NCBI GenBank assembly: GCA_944326815.1
Contig: CALVFI010000014.1
Location: 269,164 to 333,163 of the forward strand
DNA from: an uncultured Rikenellaceae bacterium
Lineage (GTDB): Bacteria > Bacteroidota > Bacteroidia > Bacteroidales > Rikenellaceae
Reading direction: 5' to 3'
Length of the DNA: 64,000 nucleotides
This document shows positions 56,789-64,000 of this stretch, one piece after another. Positions within the stretch are counted from its first letter, which is position 1. Each line of letters starts with the position of its first letter. The notes under the pieces are model-generated. The model was not told where the DNA came from. It did no database searches and worked only from the letters and a program-made list of their open reading frames with translations. The position numbers and the translations under genes were made by a program.

Positions 56789-57652
56789 ATGAAAGGTGTG
56801 CTTAGTGTAGGCATTTCTTGCTTATGTCTATGGATGGCGGCGGGAAATTACGCATTGGCCGTTGGCTCAGCTCCGGTTCGTGAGACAGTCATCGTTGATT
56901 ATTTCTCCCGCGTGCGTAAGGTTACTTTGGACGACGTGGCGTTTTTACGTGGCGGTGTACTTGCCGGTTTTATGGAGCGTGGGCGTCATAATATCATCGA
57001 TGCGGAGAGGATCCTGCAAATGGCAGTGAATGCTCTGCCGGGCGTCATGATAGATCCTTTGGCATGGGATGAGATGTGTCGTAAAGCTGTAGAGTACCGG
57101 GCGGAGATTATTGGCTCGTTGGAGGCTCGATATATGGTCACGGGGCTTGTTACCGATTGTCAGGTGAAGAATGAGAATACAAGTTGGAGTGTCGCCTATG
57201 CCTTAAGGTTGATGAGTTATGACTTGAGTACGGGACGTTATACGGCGCCGGAGGAGATTCAGGTGGTCGGTTCTGGCAATTCGGTCGAAGCCGCTGATCA
57301 GGCAGCGATGAAATCCTTTGCCGGCAGAATGGAAAATTACATAAACAACCATTTTAAATTCCAGACAGAGATACTGCGCATGGAAGAACCGGTCAATGGG
57401 AAGTGGAAAGAACTTTATATCCACTGTGGAACGGCTATCGGAGTTCGTAAGGGAGATCTGTTCAAGGTCTATCTGGAGTCGGAGATCGATGGGGTTCCGA
57501 TGACACGGCAGATAGGAAAACTCCGGGCAAAGGAGGTGGCGGGCGAGGAGGTAACCCGATGTGTCATTTCCAATGGCGGGGAGGAGATTGCAGAGGCTTT
57601 TGCCGAAAACAAGAGACTTATTGTCGTTAGTGACGGGCAAGCATTGTTTTAG
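56789..57652 (+). CDS. Exported protein of unknown function (CsgG/FlgT-like layout)
   Basis: 287 residues with a signal peptide of about 24 residues (ending ALAVG). The middle shows an alpha/beta domain (residues about 33-190) with a MVTGLVTDCQVK strand as in outer-membrane assembly proteins of the CsgG/LpoB/FlgT kind. The C-terminal domain (GTAIGVRKGDLFKVY, then IGKLRAKEVAGEEVTRC) resembles the small beta-barrel of FlgT. No lipobox is present. It is last in the SGNH-MBOAT run, 19 bases after the methyltransferase-like gene. Function unknown; a surface-assembly role is an inference. Confidence 0.6.
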   Translation: MKGVLSVGISCLCLWMAAGNYALAVGSAPVRETVIVDYFSRVRKVTLDDVAFLRGGVLAGFMERGRHNIIDAERILQMAVNALPGVMIDPLAWDEMCRKAVEYRAEIIGSLEARYMVTGLVTDCQVKNENTSWSVAYALRLMSYDLSTGRYTAPEEIQVVGSGNSVEAADQAAMKSFAGRMENYINNHFKFQTEILRMEEPVNGKWKELYIHCGTAIGVRKGDLFKVYLESEIDGVPMTRQIGKLRAKEVAGEEVTRCVISNGGEEIAEAFAENKRLIVVSDGQALF

Positions 57653-57684
57653 AAACAGCCTTTTGAAATATTGTGGATGTGCTG

Positions 57685-57725
57685 AAATAAAAAAGGTTGC
57701 GACAAAATCGCAACCTTTTTTATTT
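57685..57725. terminator. Bidirectional terminator with perfect 18-base arms
   Basis: Bases 57685-57702 and 57708-57725 are exact reverse complements around CAAAA. The core GGTTGCGA / TCGCAACC has A- and T-tracts outside it, so both strands end in a T-run. It separates the converging CsgG-like gene and the second exbD. Confidence 0.9.
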
Positions 57726-57739
57726 CCATAGAGATTCTG

Positions 57740-58216
57740 CTATTCGTAACCCAGGGTTTTGGCTGCAGCATAACTTACCTTCAACGCATTGGCGCGACGA
57801 AGTTCCTGCTTTACGTCGGTGATGATACCCATACGTGTCGAAGCATCTGCTTTGATACATACGGTCATCGATGACCGGTCTGCCTCATTGAGCTTATCGC
57901 GTTCCGAGGCTACGAATTCGAGAATATCCTGAGTGGTCTTATACGCATCGTTGAGCTGAATACGAGGAGCGGTACCGAATTTTGCTACCAACTCTTTTGT
58001 AGACGGTTGTCCGATTTGTATGTAACTTACCAGCGATTTCTTCTCCAACTTCTGTACTTCTGTTGCGGTCGGCAGGGTAAACTTCACCAGAAGTTCTTGC
58101 TCACGCATGGTTGTAGACACCATGAAGAAGAACAGAATCATAAAGATAACGTCGGGAAGAGATGCAGTTGATATTGCAGGGGTACCTTTGTCCCCCTTTT
58201 TCTTCATTACAGCCAT
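57740..58216 (-). CDS. exbD: ExbD/TolR family biopolymer transport protein (downstream copy)
   Basis: 158 residues: a short cytoplasmic N-terminus, one membrane helix (about 22-37, with the channel Asp in LPDVIFMILFFFMV), then a periplasmic domain. ExbD couples the proton gradient to TonB or TolA-like partners. It follows another, divergent exbD by 1 base. The two could form a mixed dimer or serve different partners. Confidence 0.88.
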   Translation of the reverse strand: MAVMKKKGDKGTPAISTASLPDVIFMILFFFMVSTTMREQELLVKFTLPTATEVQKLEKKSLVSYIQIGQPSTKELVAKFGTAPRIQLNDAYKTTQDILEFVASERDKLNEADRSSMTVCIKADASTRMGIITDVKQELRRANALKVSYAAAKTLGYE

Positions 58217-58217
58217 C

Positions 58218-58802
58218 CTAATTTCCTCCCTCTATATTACGCGGTTCTGCCTCGGAAATTTTCAAAGGTACGGCTTTCTGAACAGCCTCTCTTTGTTCTT
58301 CGGCTAATTCCATGAACTTCTTTCCGAACTTCTGTGTGGCGAGTTCGTCACGGACCTCGTTGAACGCGCGGGTAAGCTCATTCTGTACCATAATGTAAAG
58401 ATTGTAGCTCGTACCACGGTCGTTCTGCAGCGAGATCACACCCTTACTAACAGGATAGTTACCGATGAGATCGATATTGGTGACCTCTTTTTCTGGTAGG
58501 TTCTCGTCGTTCGTAGGGTTCAGAATAAACTCCTTGGCTTTTTCCTTCAGCTGTGTGATATCGATTGCCTCACCTCCAGCCATGATGTTGTCGAATTTGC
58601 TGACGAATACAAGCATGATATTACGCCGTTTGATATCCATCGGAGCCTGCTCCTGATTTTCGTCAGGCATCGGGGGTAATACGCGCTGGATACCCGTATC
58701 GACATTCATCGTGGTGGCAACAAGGAAAAATATCAGCAGGAGGAACGCGATATCCGCCATGGAGCCCGCATTGATTTCCTGTATTTTTCTTTTGTTGATC
58801 AT
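58218..58802 (-). CDS. exbD: ExbD/TolR family biopolymer transport protein (upstream copy)
   Basis: 194 residues. The membrane helix has the conserved Asp in GSMADIAFLLLIFFLV near 14-29. The periplasmic part is longer than in the next copy, with a Pro-rich PPMPDENQE stretch. The second copy starts 1 base downstream. Together with exbB and the small membrane gene it makes a four-gene operon; no tonB is present in the window. Confidence 0.88.
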   Translation of the reverse strand: MINKRKIQEINAGSMADIAFLLLIFFLVATTMNVDTGIQRVLPPMPDENQEQAPMDIKRRNIMLVFVSKFDNIMAGGEAIDITQLKEKAKEFILNPTNDENLPEKEVTNIDLIGNYPVSKGVISLQNDRGTSYNLYIMVQNELTRAFNEVRDELATQKFGKKFMELAEEQREAVQKAVPLKISEAEPRNIEGGN

Positions 58803-58824
58803 CTTATTCTGATGGTTTTAACCA

Positions 58825-59232
58825 TTATTTAAAACTGTTCTTGATCTCGCCGAAGATCGAAATGATGATAGCGGCAGCCAATGCAACATAGGTCGCATAC
58901 AGACCGGTATCACTCAGTTTCAATTGCAGAGGATCAGTGAAGGGATCGCCACCGGAATTTGGTACCGGAGTAGCACTCGACACCATGTAGCAGATTGCCA
59001 ATACGATAACTACGATAGCCAAGCCTACGAAAGTACTCAAAGCTCCTTTGGGGTTCTTTACCAGGTTGATAATAGGCAGGATAATGGTCACTGCCACCGT
59101 AAGTCCCAGCAGGATATACATCCACGTCAGCATGAAGCCCACGCTCGATTCACCCATGATGGGGAGCAGCAGCACACTGCAGACGGATATTGCTAGAAGT
59201 ACGTATTTAAGTATTGATAATGCCTTTTTCAT
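58825..59232 (-). CDS. Small membrane protein within the exbB-exbD operon
   Basis: 135 residues with about four membrane segments and a short non-membrane loop (ATPVPNSGGDPFTDPLQ) between the third and fourth. I do not recognise a named family. It lies between exbB (9-base gap) and the first exbD (22-base gap), so it may be an extra subunit or an assembly factor of the ExbBD motor. Genes of this kind at this place are known from other Bacteroidota. Confidence 0.7.
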   Translation of the reverse strand: MKKALSILKYVLLAISVCSVLLLPIMGESSVGFMLTWMYILLGLTVAVTIILPIINLVKNPKGALSTFVGLAIVVIVLAICYMVSSATPVPNSGGDPFTDPLQLKLSDTGLYATYVALAAAIIISIFGEIKNSFK

Positions 59233-59241
59233 CTTCTGATA

Positions 59242-60051
59242 TTACTTTTTGCTGTATTTGGTAAGCATGTCCACCAGCGTGATAGAGCTGTCTTCCATAG
59301 CGATTACAAGACCGTCGATCTTAGATACGATATAGTTGTAGAACAACTGCAGGATCACGGCTGCGATAAGACCGGCCAACGTGGTCAACAGGGCGACTTT
59401 GATACCACCGGCAACGAGGGTCGGGCTGATATCACCGGCTGCTTGGATCTGGTCGAAGGCTTGGATCATACCGACTACGGTACCCATGAACCCCAACATC
59501 GGGGAGAGAGCGATGAACAGCGAAATCCAGGTAAGACCGTTCTCCATCTGGCCCATCTGTACGGAACCATAAGATACCACCGATTTCTCTACTACATCGA
59601 TGCCTTCCTCGTAACGATCGAGACCCTGGTAGAAGATGCTGGCAACCGGACCACGGGTGTTGCGGCATACCTCTTTAGCTGCCTCAATACCACCGTTCTG
59701 AAGAGCTTCCTCAACACTTGCAATAAGTTTCTTGGTGTTGGTAGTTGCCATGTTCAGATAGATAACGCGCTCGATAACCACGGCAAGACCCAATACCAAG
59801 CAGAGGAGGATCGGGGCCATCCAGCCTGCACCACCCTCAAGGAATTTTTGTTTGATAGTCTGGTGCAGAGGCTGACCTTCTACATCCGTCTCAGGATTAA
59901 AGGCAACATCGGCTTCCTCCGTAACCGTCTCGGTAGCTGCTACCTCTTCAGTCGCAGTTGCTTCCTCTGCCGCAGCGTCCTGTGCAAAAACATTTACAGA
60001 GCCGAGGCTGAGCAGACCGGCTACTGACAAAATCAAAAAAAGTTTTTTCAT
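59242..60051 (-). CDS. exbB: MotA/TolQ/ExbB proton channel family protein
   Basis: 269 residues. An N-terminal signal or membrane helix (about 1-23) is followed by a Glu/Ala/Thr-rich linker (about 25-60), then three membrane helices and the ExbB core: SPMLGFMGTVVGMIQAF and the GGIKVALLTTLAGLIAA helix with channel-lining threonines. It forms the stator pentamer around ExbD. First gene of the exbB-X-exbD-exbD operon. Confidence 0.92.
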   Translation of the reverse strand: MKKLFLILSVAGLLSLGSVNVFAQDAAAEEATATEEVAATETVTEEADVAFNPETDVEGQPLHQTIKQKFLEGGAGWMAPILLCLVLGLAVVIERVIYLNMATTNTKKLIASVEEALQNGGIEAAKEVCRNTRGPVASIFYQGLDRYEEGIDVVEKSVVSYGSVQMGQMENGLTWISLFIALSPMLGFMGTVVGMIQAFDQIQAAGDISPTLVAGGIKVALLTTLAGLIAAVILQLFYNYIVSKIDGLVIAMEDSSITLVDMLTKYSKK

Positions 60052-60176
60052 AGTTGAAGTTTAATTAATTAGTAATTATTGTTTTTAAGTTTTTGAGTTT
60101 AGTGCAGTAAAACGTGTCGGTTAAAATGTTGTTTTAAGTTCTGTTTTTCTTTTGTCGATTTAGATTGTTGGAGATT

Positions 60177-60267
60177 TGGCGGAGAAAGCGGGATTCGAAC
60201 CCACGATACCCTTTTGGGGTATACGCACTTTCCAGGCGCGCACCTTCAGCCACTCGGTCATTTCTCC
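60177..60267 (-). tRNA. tRNA-Ser (anticodon GGA)
   Basis: Minus strand; the acceptor GGAGAAA (60267-60261) pairs with TTTCTCC (60187-60181), with discriminator G and an encoded CCA (60179-60177). The anticodon loop CTGGAAA gives GGA (reads UCC/UCU). A long variable arm (TATACCC / GGGTATC) and the TTCGAAT loop are as in serine tRNAs. It lies between ansA and exbB. Confidence 0.95.
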
Positions 60268-60400
60268 GGTTTGCATATCACTGTTAATCAATAAAATAGT
60301 TTCTTGTCTTTTGGAAGAATTCTCACTGAATAATGTCGGGAAACGTTATTTTGCGCGAAATCTCTGCGAAATATACGAAAAAAATCCGGCAAAAAAATAA

Positions 60401-61426
60401 TTATTCACTAATTTCTCCTCGAATAGGGCGTTTTAGCTCTTTTTCCAGTTCGTTTTTCGGTAAATTCAGCCCTAATAGGTACATCAGTTTAGTGACTGCA
60501 GCCTCTGTGGTGCTGTCGTGGCCGCTGATGACACCGATCTTTTGTAGTAAAAGGCCTGTTTCGTAAAGTTCCATAGCGACACTGCCTCCTTTGCATTGGG
60601 TGACGTTGATTATCGGAACGCCTCGGGCTATGGTTTCACGCAGTGCATCAATGAACCAGCCAGCCGTAGGAGCATTGCCGGCCCCGTAGGTTTCGAGTAT
60701 GATACCGTGGGTCCCTTCGATATTTAGCAGGCTCCGGAAAAGGGTTTCGGTCATGCCGGGGAATATCTTGATAATTAATATGGAACTGTCAATCGATGTG
60801 CTGATTCTCAGCTCCGTAGTCTTCGCTTCCGGGTAATGGATATAGGGCCGGTTATAATGGATGGTCACACCTACATGGGCCAGAGGGGGGTAGTTGTCCG
60901 ACCGAAATGCGTTCAGCTCTTCCGCGCTGTGTTTCGAAGAACGGTTGGCACGGAACAGTTTGTTCTGAAAGTAGAGTGTCACTTCCGGGACGATTGGCCG
61001 GCCGTTTTCTTGAGCGGCAGCGATTTCCACTGCTGTGATGAGATTTTCCCGACCGTCGGTGCGCAGAACTCCGATCGGGATCTGACTGCCTGTGAATACC
61101 ACCGGCTTGTCCAGATTCTCGAGCATGAAACTCAGGGCCGAGGCGGTGTAGGACATGGTATCGGTGCCGTGAAGGACGACGAAACCGTCGTATTTGGCAT
61201 AATGATCTCGGATCAGGGTGGCGAGACGAATCCACAGTTCGGGGGAAACGTTCGAGGAGTCGATCGGTTTAAAGGTCATGATGTCGATATTGACTCCCAG
61301 TTTTTTCAGGTAGGGGAACTCATCGTAGATGTCGTTGAAATCGAAAGGGATGAGTGCTCCGGTGGCGGCGTCGGTTTTCATGCCGATGGTTCCTCCGGTA
61401 TAGATTAGCAGGATGGATGGTTTCAC
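60401..61426 (-). CDS. ansA: Type I L-asparaginase (cytoplasmic)
   Basis: 341 residues with a GTG start at 61426 (no in-frame ATG nearby). The first catalytic Thr is in YTGGTIG (T13). The second block is VLHGTDTMSYTASAL, holding the Thr-Asp pair. There is no signal peptide and the length matches E. coli AnsA (338), so this is the low-affinity cytoplasmic enzyme releasing ammonia from asparagine. It lies 51 bases downstream of tatD. Confidence 0.93.
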   Translation of the reverse strand: MKPSILLIYTGGTIGMKTDAATGALIPFDFNDIYDEFPYLKKLGVNIDIMTFKPIDSSNVSPELWIRLATLIRDHYAKYDGFVVLHGTDTMSYTASALSFMLENLDKPVVFTGSQIPIGVLRTDGRENLITAVEIAAAQENGRPIVPEVTLYFQNKLFRANRSSKHSAEELNAFRSDNYPPLAHVGVTIHYNRPYIHYPEAKTTELRISTSIDSSILIIKIFPGMTETLFRSLLNIEGTHGIILETYGAGNAPTAGWFIDALRETIARGVPIINVTQCKGGSVAMELYETGLLLQKIGVISGHDSTTEAAVTKLMYLLGLNLPKNELEKELKRPIRGEISE

Positions 61427-61477
61427 AGTTGTTGGCTTTTTTGTAAAATTTCAAACAAAGATAGCGAAAAATCCGAA

Positions 61478-62278
61478 TCAGATACCGAAGAGGCGGCGGG
61501 AGTTTTCGGTGGTGATGCGGGCTACCTCCTCGGTGGTCGTGCCTGTGAGTTCGGCGATCTTTAAACATATGTATCGGAGATAGCTGCTTTCGTTGCGTTT
61601 GCCCCGGAATGGCACGGGGGTGAGGTACGGGCAATCGGTCTCAAGCAAGAGTTCGGTCAAGGGAATACGGGGGATGAGTTCGGCAATGCTGCTGTTTTTA
61701 TAGGTGGACACGCCCCCGATTCCGAAGAAGAACTCTCCGCACTCCTTGATGGCGGTGTAATCGGTGTAGCTGCCTGCAAAAGCATGCATAACGCCGCGTA
61801 ACCCTCGACCTTGGTATTTGCGGAGCGTGGCGATCATCTGTTCCTGCGCATTCCGTGTATGGATTGCCAGCGGGAGGTCGTACGTCAGGGCCATTTCGAT
61901 TTGTCGTTCGAATGCGTCGATTTGTTCGGCGATGTGGTCCTGACTCCAATAGAAATCCAACCCCACCTCTCCGACGGCGTAAAATTTTGGAATGCCTTGC
62001 GGGGGCGAGGCAAGGTATTTGGCTACGATTTCGAGTTCTTTCCGGTAGTCAGGAGATTCGTTGACCGAGGTCGGGTGTAGCCCCATCATCGGATAGCAAT
62101 GGTCTGAATAGGTTCTGACGCAATCGAAAAGTGCTTCATGGCTTTCGGAGTCGATGGCGGGCAGAAAAATTCGTGTTACTCCGGCCTCGAACGCACGTTC
62201 CATGGCCTGTGCCTGGTCTGCAGCAAAGGCTGTGTCATAGAGATGGGAGTGGGTGTCTGTGAGTATGGGTGTTGTCAT
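61478..62278 (-). CDS. TatD family metal-dependent DNase
   Basis: 266 residues. DTHSHLYD at the N-terminus gives the metal ligands H10 and H12; GEVGLDFYWS carries the Glu, HTRNA and HAFAGS further His, and ETDCPYL the Asp. It is a TIM-barrel hydrolase acting on DNA 3' ends in relatives. Its start overlaps the dprA stop (ATGA). Confidence 0.92.
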   Translation of the reverse strand: MTTPILTDTHSHLYDTAFAADQAQAMERAFEAGVTRIFLPAIDSESHEALFDCVRTYSDHCYPMMGLHPTSVNESPDYRKELEIVAKYLASPPQGIPKFYAVGEVGLDFYWSQDHIAEQIDAFERQIEMALTYDLPLAIHTRNAQEQMIATLRKYQGRGLRGVMHAFAGSYTDYTAIKECGEFFFGIGGVSTYKNSSIAELIPRIPLTELLLETDCPYLTPVPFRGKRNESSYLRYICLKIAELTGTTTEEVARITTENSRRLFGI

Positions 62279-63369
62279 ATCTTTTCGTAGATTTGTCCGG
62301 GAAGCATGCGGATGGCTCCGTTGAATTCGAGTTCTAGAATCAGAGGTGCCAGTTCTTGAATCGTAAGTCCGCTGATTTCGACCAGCTGGTCCATCGACAG
62401 AGTTTCTCCCTCTTTGATGCAGCTGAGCAAGCCTTTGGCGTCTTTACTGAGTGTATCGGTAGGGTATTCGGGCATCTCTTCATGGGAAGGAACCTCCCAG
62501 CCCAATTCGCGGACGATATCTTCGGCGCTGCAGACCATATGGGCGCGGTGGCCCATGATCAAACGGTTGGTTCCCTCGGAACACTTGTCTTCGGCACGAC
62601 CGGGGAGAGCCATGACCGTGCGGTTATATCCGTCGGCCAGATTGGCCGTGATCAGCGAACCGCCTTGCCGGCGGGATTCGATGACGACGGTACCTTCGCT
62701 CATCCCGGCAATGATCCGATTACGAGGGGTATAAGTGCGTCCTTTGCCGATGAATCCCGAGGGATATTCGCTGAGAATGCCGCCTCCTTTGCGTACCATT
62801 TCCCGAGCAAGGGTGGTGTGTTCTGCCGGGGAGAGTCGGTTGAGGGGGTCGGCAATGACTCCTATGGTTCGGAGCCCATAGGCGAGCGCGGCTCGATGGC
62901 AGGCGGCGTCTATGCCTAAGGCCAATCCGCTGACAATCGTCACCTCGGGGAACCATTGTGCCAGGTCGCGGATCAGTTGGTTGCACATTTTACGACCGTA
63001 GGGCGTGGAGAGGCGTGTGCCGACCATCGAGAGCATCGGTTGGGTAAGGGCCTCCGGGGCTCCTTTATAATACAGGACATGCGGATAGTCGTTACACTCT
63101 TTCAGCAAAGCGGGATAGTGCTCCGATGTCGGAGTGAGAACGGTAATATCATTCTTTTTGCAGAATGCCAATTCTCGTTCTGCCTCCTTGTGGTATAGTT
63201 TGCGCAGGAGTTGGCGGGCGATATACTCGTTCAGTTCTGCTTTTTGGATGAGTTCCTCCTCTGATGCGCGAAAAATAGCCTCTGCAGTTCCGAAGTGTGC
63301 TATTAGATGAGCTGCGGTTTTAGGCCCTATTTTAGGTTCGAGAGTGAGAGCGATATCATCGATGAGCAT
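62275..63369 (-). CDS. dprA: DNA processing protein DprA
   Basis: 364 residues. An N-terminal helical SAM-like part precedes the Rossmann domain with MVGTRLSTPYGRKM and VSGLALGIDAACHRAAL, and later FIGKGRTYTPRNRIIAGMS and RQGGSLITA. A C-terminal winged-helix domain (from about 305) is present. DprA loads RecA onto incoming single-stranded DNA in transformation; it is also found in non-competent bacteria. Overlaps tatD by ATGA. Confidence 0.94.
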   Translation of the reverse strand: MLIDDIALTLEPKIGPKTAAHLIAHFGTAEAIFRASEEELIQKAELNEYIARQLLRKLYHKEAERELAFCKKNDITVLTPTSEHYPALLKECNDYPHVLYYKGAPEALTQPMLSMVGTRLSTPYGRKMCNQLIRDLAQWFPEVTIVSGLALGIDAACHRAALAYGLRTIGVIADPLNRLSPAEHTTLAREMVRKGGGILSEYPSGFIGKGRTYTPRNRIIAGMSEGTVVIESRRQGGSLITANLADGYNRTVMALPGRAEDKCSEGTNRLIMGHRAHMVCSAEDIVRELGWEVPSHEEMPEYPTDTLSKDAKGLLSCIKEGETLSMDQLVEISGLTIQELAPLILELEFNGAIRMLPGQIYEKI

Positions 63370-63442
63370 ACGACGTCAGACAGAATTTTAAAAAAGTAAA
63401 GATATAAAAAAGAATGGAAGGACTCCTTTTCAGGGTGCGTTT

Positions 63443-63473
63443 TTTGGAAAATAGATATAAATCGCTATCTTTG
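63443..63473 (+). promoter_or_regulatory. Promoter of tRNA-Cys
   Basis: TTTG at 63443-63446, 19 bases, then TATCTTTG at 63466-63473; an exact consensus match, 17 bases before the tRNA. Confidence 0.8.
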
Positions 63474-63490
63474 CACCACTATTTCATAAA

Positions 63491-63561
63491 GGTCTGATGG
63501 CCGAGTGGCTAGGCACAGCTCTGCAAAAGCTGCTACAGCGGTTCGAGTCCGCTTCAGACCT
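63491..63561 (+). tRNA. tRNA-Cys (anticodon GCA)
   Basis: 71 bases. The acceptor GGTCTGA (63491-63497) pairs with TCAGACC (63554-63560); the discriminator is T (U73), the usual cysteine identity base. The anticodon loop CTGCAAA gives GCA. CCA is not encoded. Confidence 0.95.
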
Positions 63562-63564
63562 CGC

Positions 63565-63606
63565 AGAAACCGCATTGCAGATAGCTGCAATGCGGTTTCT
63601 TTTTTA
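63565..63606 (+). terminator. Terminator of tRNA-Cys
   Basis: AGAAACCGCATTGCAG (63565-63580) pairs perfectly with CTGCAATGCGGTTTCT (63585-63600) around ATAG, followed by a T-run. A strong intrinsic terminator directly behind the tRNA. Confidence 0.9.
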
Positions 63607-63607
63607 T

Positions 63608-63627
63608 TTTGTACGGTATTTGTACGG
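63608..63627. repeat. Short direct repeat, TTTGTACGG twice
   Basis: TTTGTACGG occurs at 63608-63616 and 63619-63627, an 11-base period, between the tRNA terminator and the recombinase remnant. It could be a recombinase arm site; this is only suggestive. Confidence 0.4.
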
Positions 63628-63638
63628 CGTCTTATTTG

Positions 63639-63794
63639 ATGGAATTAAAAACAGATAGGACAACTTTCGAAATAATATCATTTCGCAATCATCGAAAAAG
63701 GTATGACAACGGCCGGGAACATTTGCAATCTCGGTTTCTAGTATTTAAAATTACTGTTAATCAATCGATTGGTGGAATGCATGAAACAAAATAG
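63639..63794 (+). pseudogene. Possible decayed N-terminus of a tyrosine recombinase (integrase)
   Basis: From an ATG at 63639 a 51-codon frame reads RTTFEIISFRNHRKRY, then NG, and ends with KITVNQSIGG. This resembles the arm-binding N-terminus of Bacteroidota tyrosine recombinases (RSTFKxxFxxK ... NG ... RITVNG). The frame stops at 63794 and no later frame restores the core-binding or catalytic domains in the remaining 200 bases. It reads away from tRNA-Cys, the common place for an integrase. The match is by eye and short. Confidence 0.4.
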
Positions 63795-64000
63795 GGATGA
63801 AAATCGAACGACTATAGATTTATAAAGAACAGAGGATTTCTGAAAATTCGTTGGTTTTGTCGAAAGTATTAATAGTTTAACGTGAGTTCGAAATAAAATT
63901 AGAAAATAGCCAGTTGTCCGTCATTGACAAAGTTAACGTCAATGGCGGGCTTCTTTTCAAAAAAACAGTATGCTGCTATAGCCGACAAAGAATTTGCTAT
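63795..64000. other. AT-rich end of the window without a clear gene
   Basis: No supported gene. CCGTCATTGAC (63918-63928) pairs with GTCAATGGCGG (63938-63948), one G-U pair, followed by a T-rich stretch, so a terminator-like hairpin is present. The base composition is clearly more AT-rich than the gene-dense part, consistent with an accessory region beginning here. Confidence 0.4.

Noticed and set aside
63918..63948. Inverted repeat near the window end as an insertion-sequence terminus
   Set aside because: It is a compact stem-loop with a 9-base loop followed by T-rich DNA, which fits a terminator better; no transposase fragment is adjacent.

Overview
This window reads as a chromosomal segment of a Gram-negative member of the Bacteroidota, most likely order Bacteroidales. 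The evidence is the repeated Bacteroidota promoter pattern (TTTG, about 19-20 bases, TAnnTTTG; exact copies before the tRNA-Cys gene and eno), a glycogen cluster of the type known from Bacteroides, lipid A/Kdo genes, a secreted choloylglycine hydrolase, and a ribosomal cluster in which fusA runs straight into rpsJ without tuf. An Alistipes/Rikenellaceae-like gut organism is possible, but I cannot fix the genus from the sequence alone.

Layout. 1-3542 (minus): a glycogen-type operon, debranching enzyme > GT4 glycosyltransferase > GH57 enzyme (cut by the window edge). 4235-7114: a secreted GH2 glycosidase. 7336-10537: a lipoprotein with a cysteine-less thioredoxin fold, then lpxH-type hydrolase, thyA and folA. 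10601-16969: nitroreductase, HAD phosphatase, rdgB, recO, leuS, and an unrecognised 221-residue protein. 17297-35520: one long translation block (str, S10, spc and alpha operons fused), rpsL to rplQ, with secY, map, infA, a short rpmJ and rpoA. It is broken internally by a large hairpin plus a new promoter between rpsN and rpsH, and closed by a 50-bp perfect palindrome that also serves the converging choloylglycine hydrolase gene.

36715-50803: eno, a radical SAM protein, prfB (no frameshift site), a lipocalin; on the minus strand a PH-like membrane protein, ispD, an M23 peptidase, waaA with a Crp/Fnr regulator, yraN, pepE and purN; then acpP-fabF-rnc-radC on the plus strand. 50876-57652 is the most distinctive part: two different SGNH hydrolases, an MBOAT acyltransferase, a PAP2 phosphatase, an ICMT-like membrane methyltransferase and a secreted protein of unknown function, tightly packed and partly overlapping. 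This looks like an envelope O-acylation and lipid-modifying system. 57740-60051 (minus): an ExbB/ExbD energising complex with a second ExbD and an extra small membrane protein. 60177-63369 (minus): tRNA-Ser(GGA), type I asparaginase, TatD and DprA.

63370-64000: tRNA-Cys(GCA) with a near-ideal promoter and terminator, followed by an AT-rich stretch carrying what looks like the decayed N-terminus of a tyrosine recombinase. This suggests the tRNA-Cys 3' end was, or is, an integration site and that the window ends inside an accessory region.
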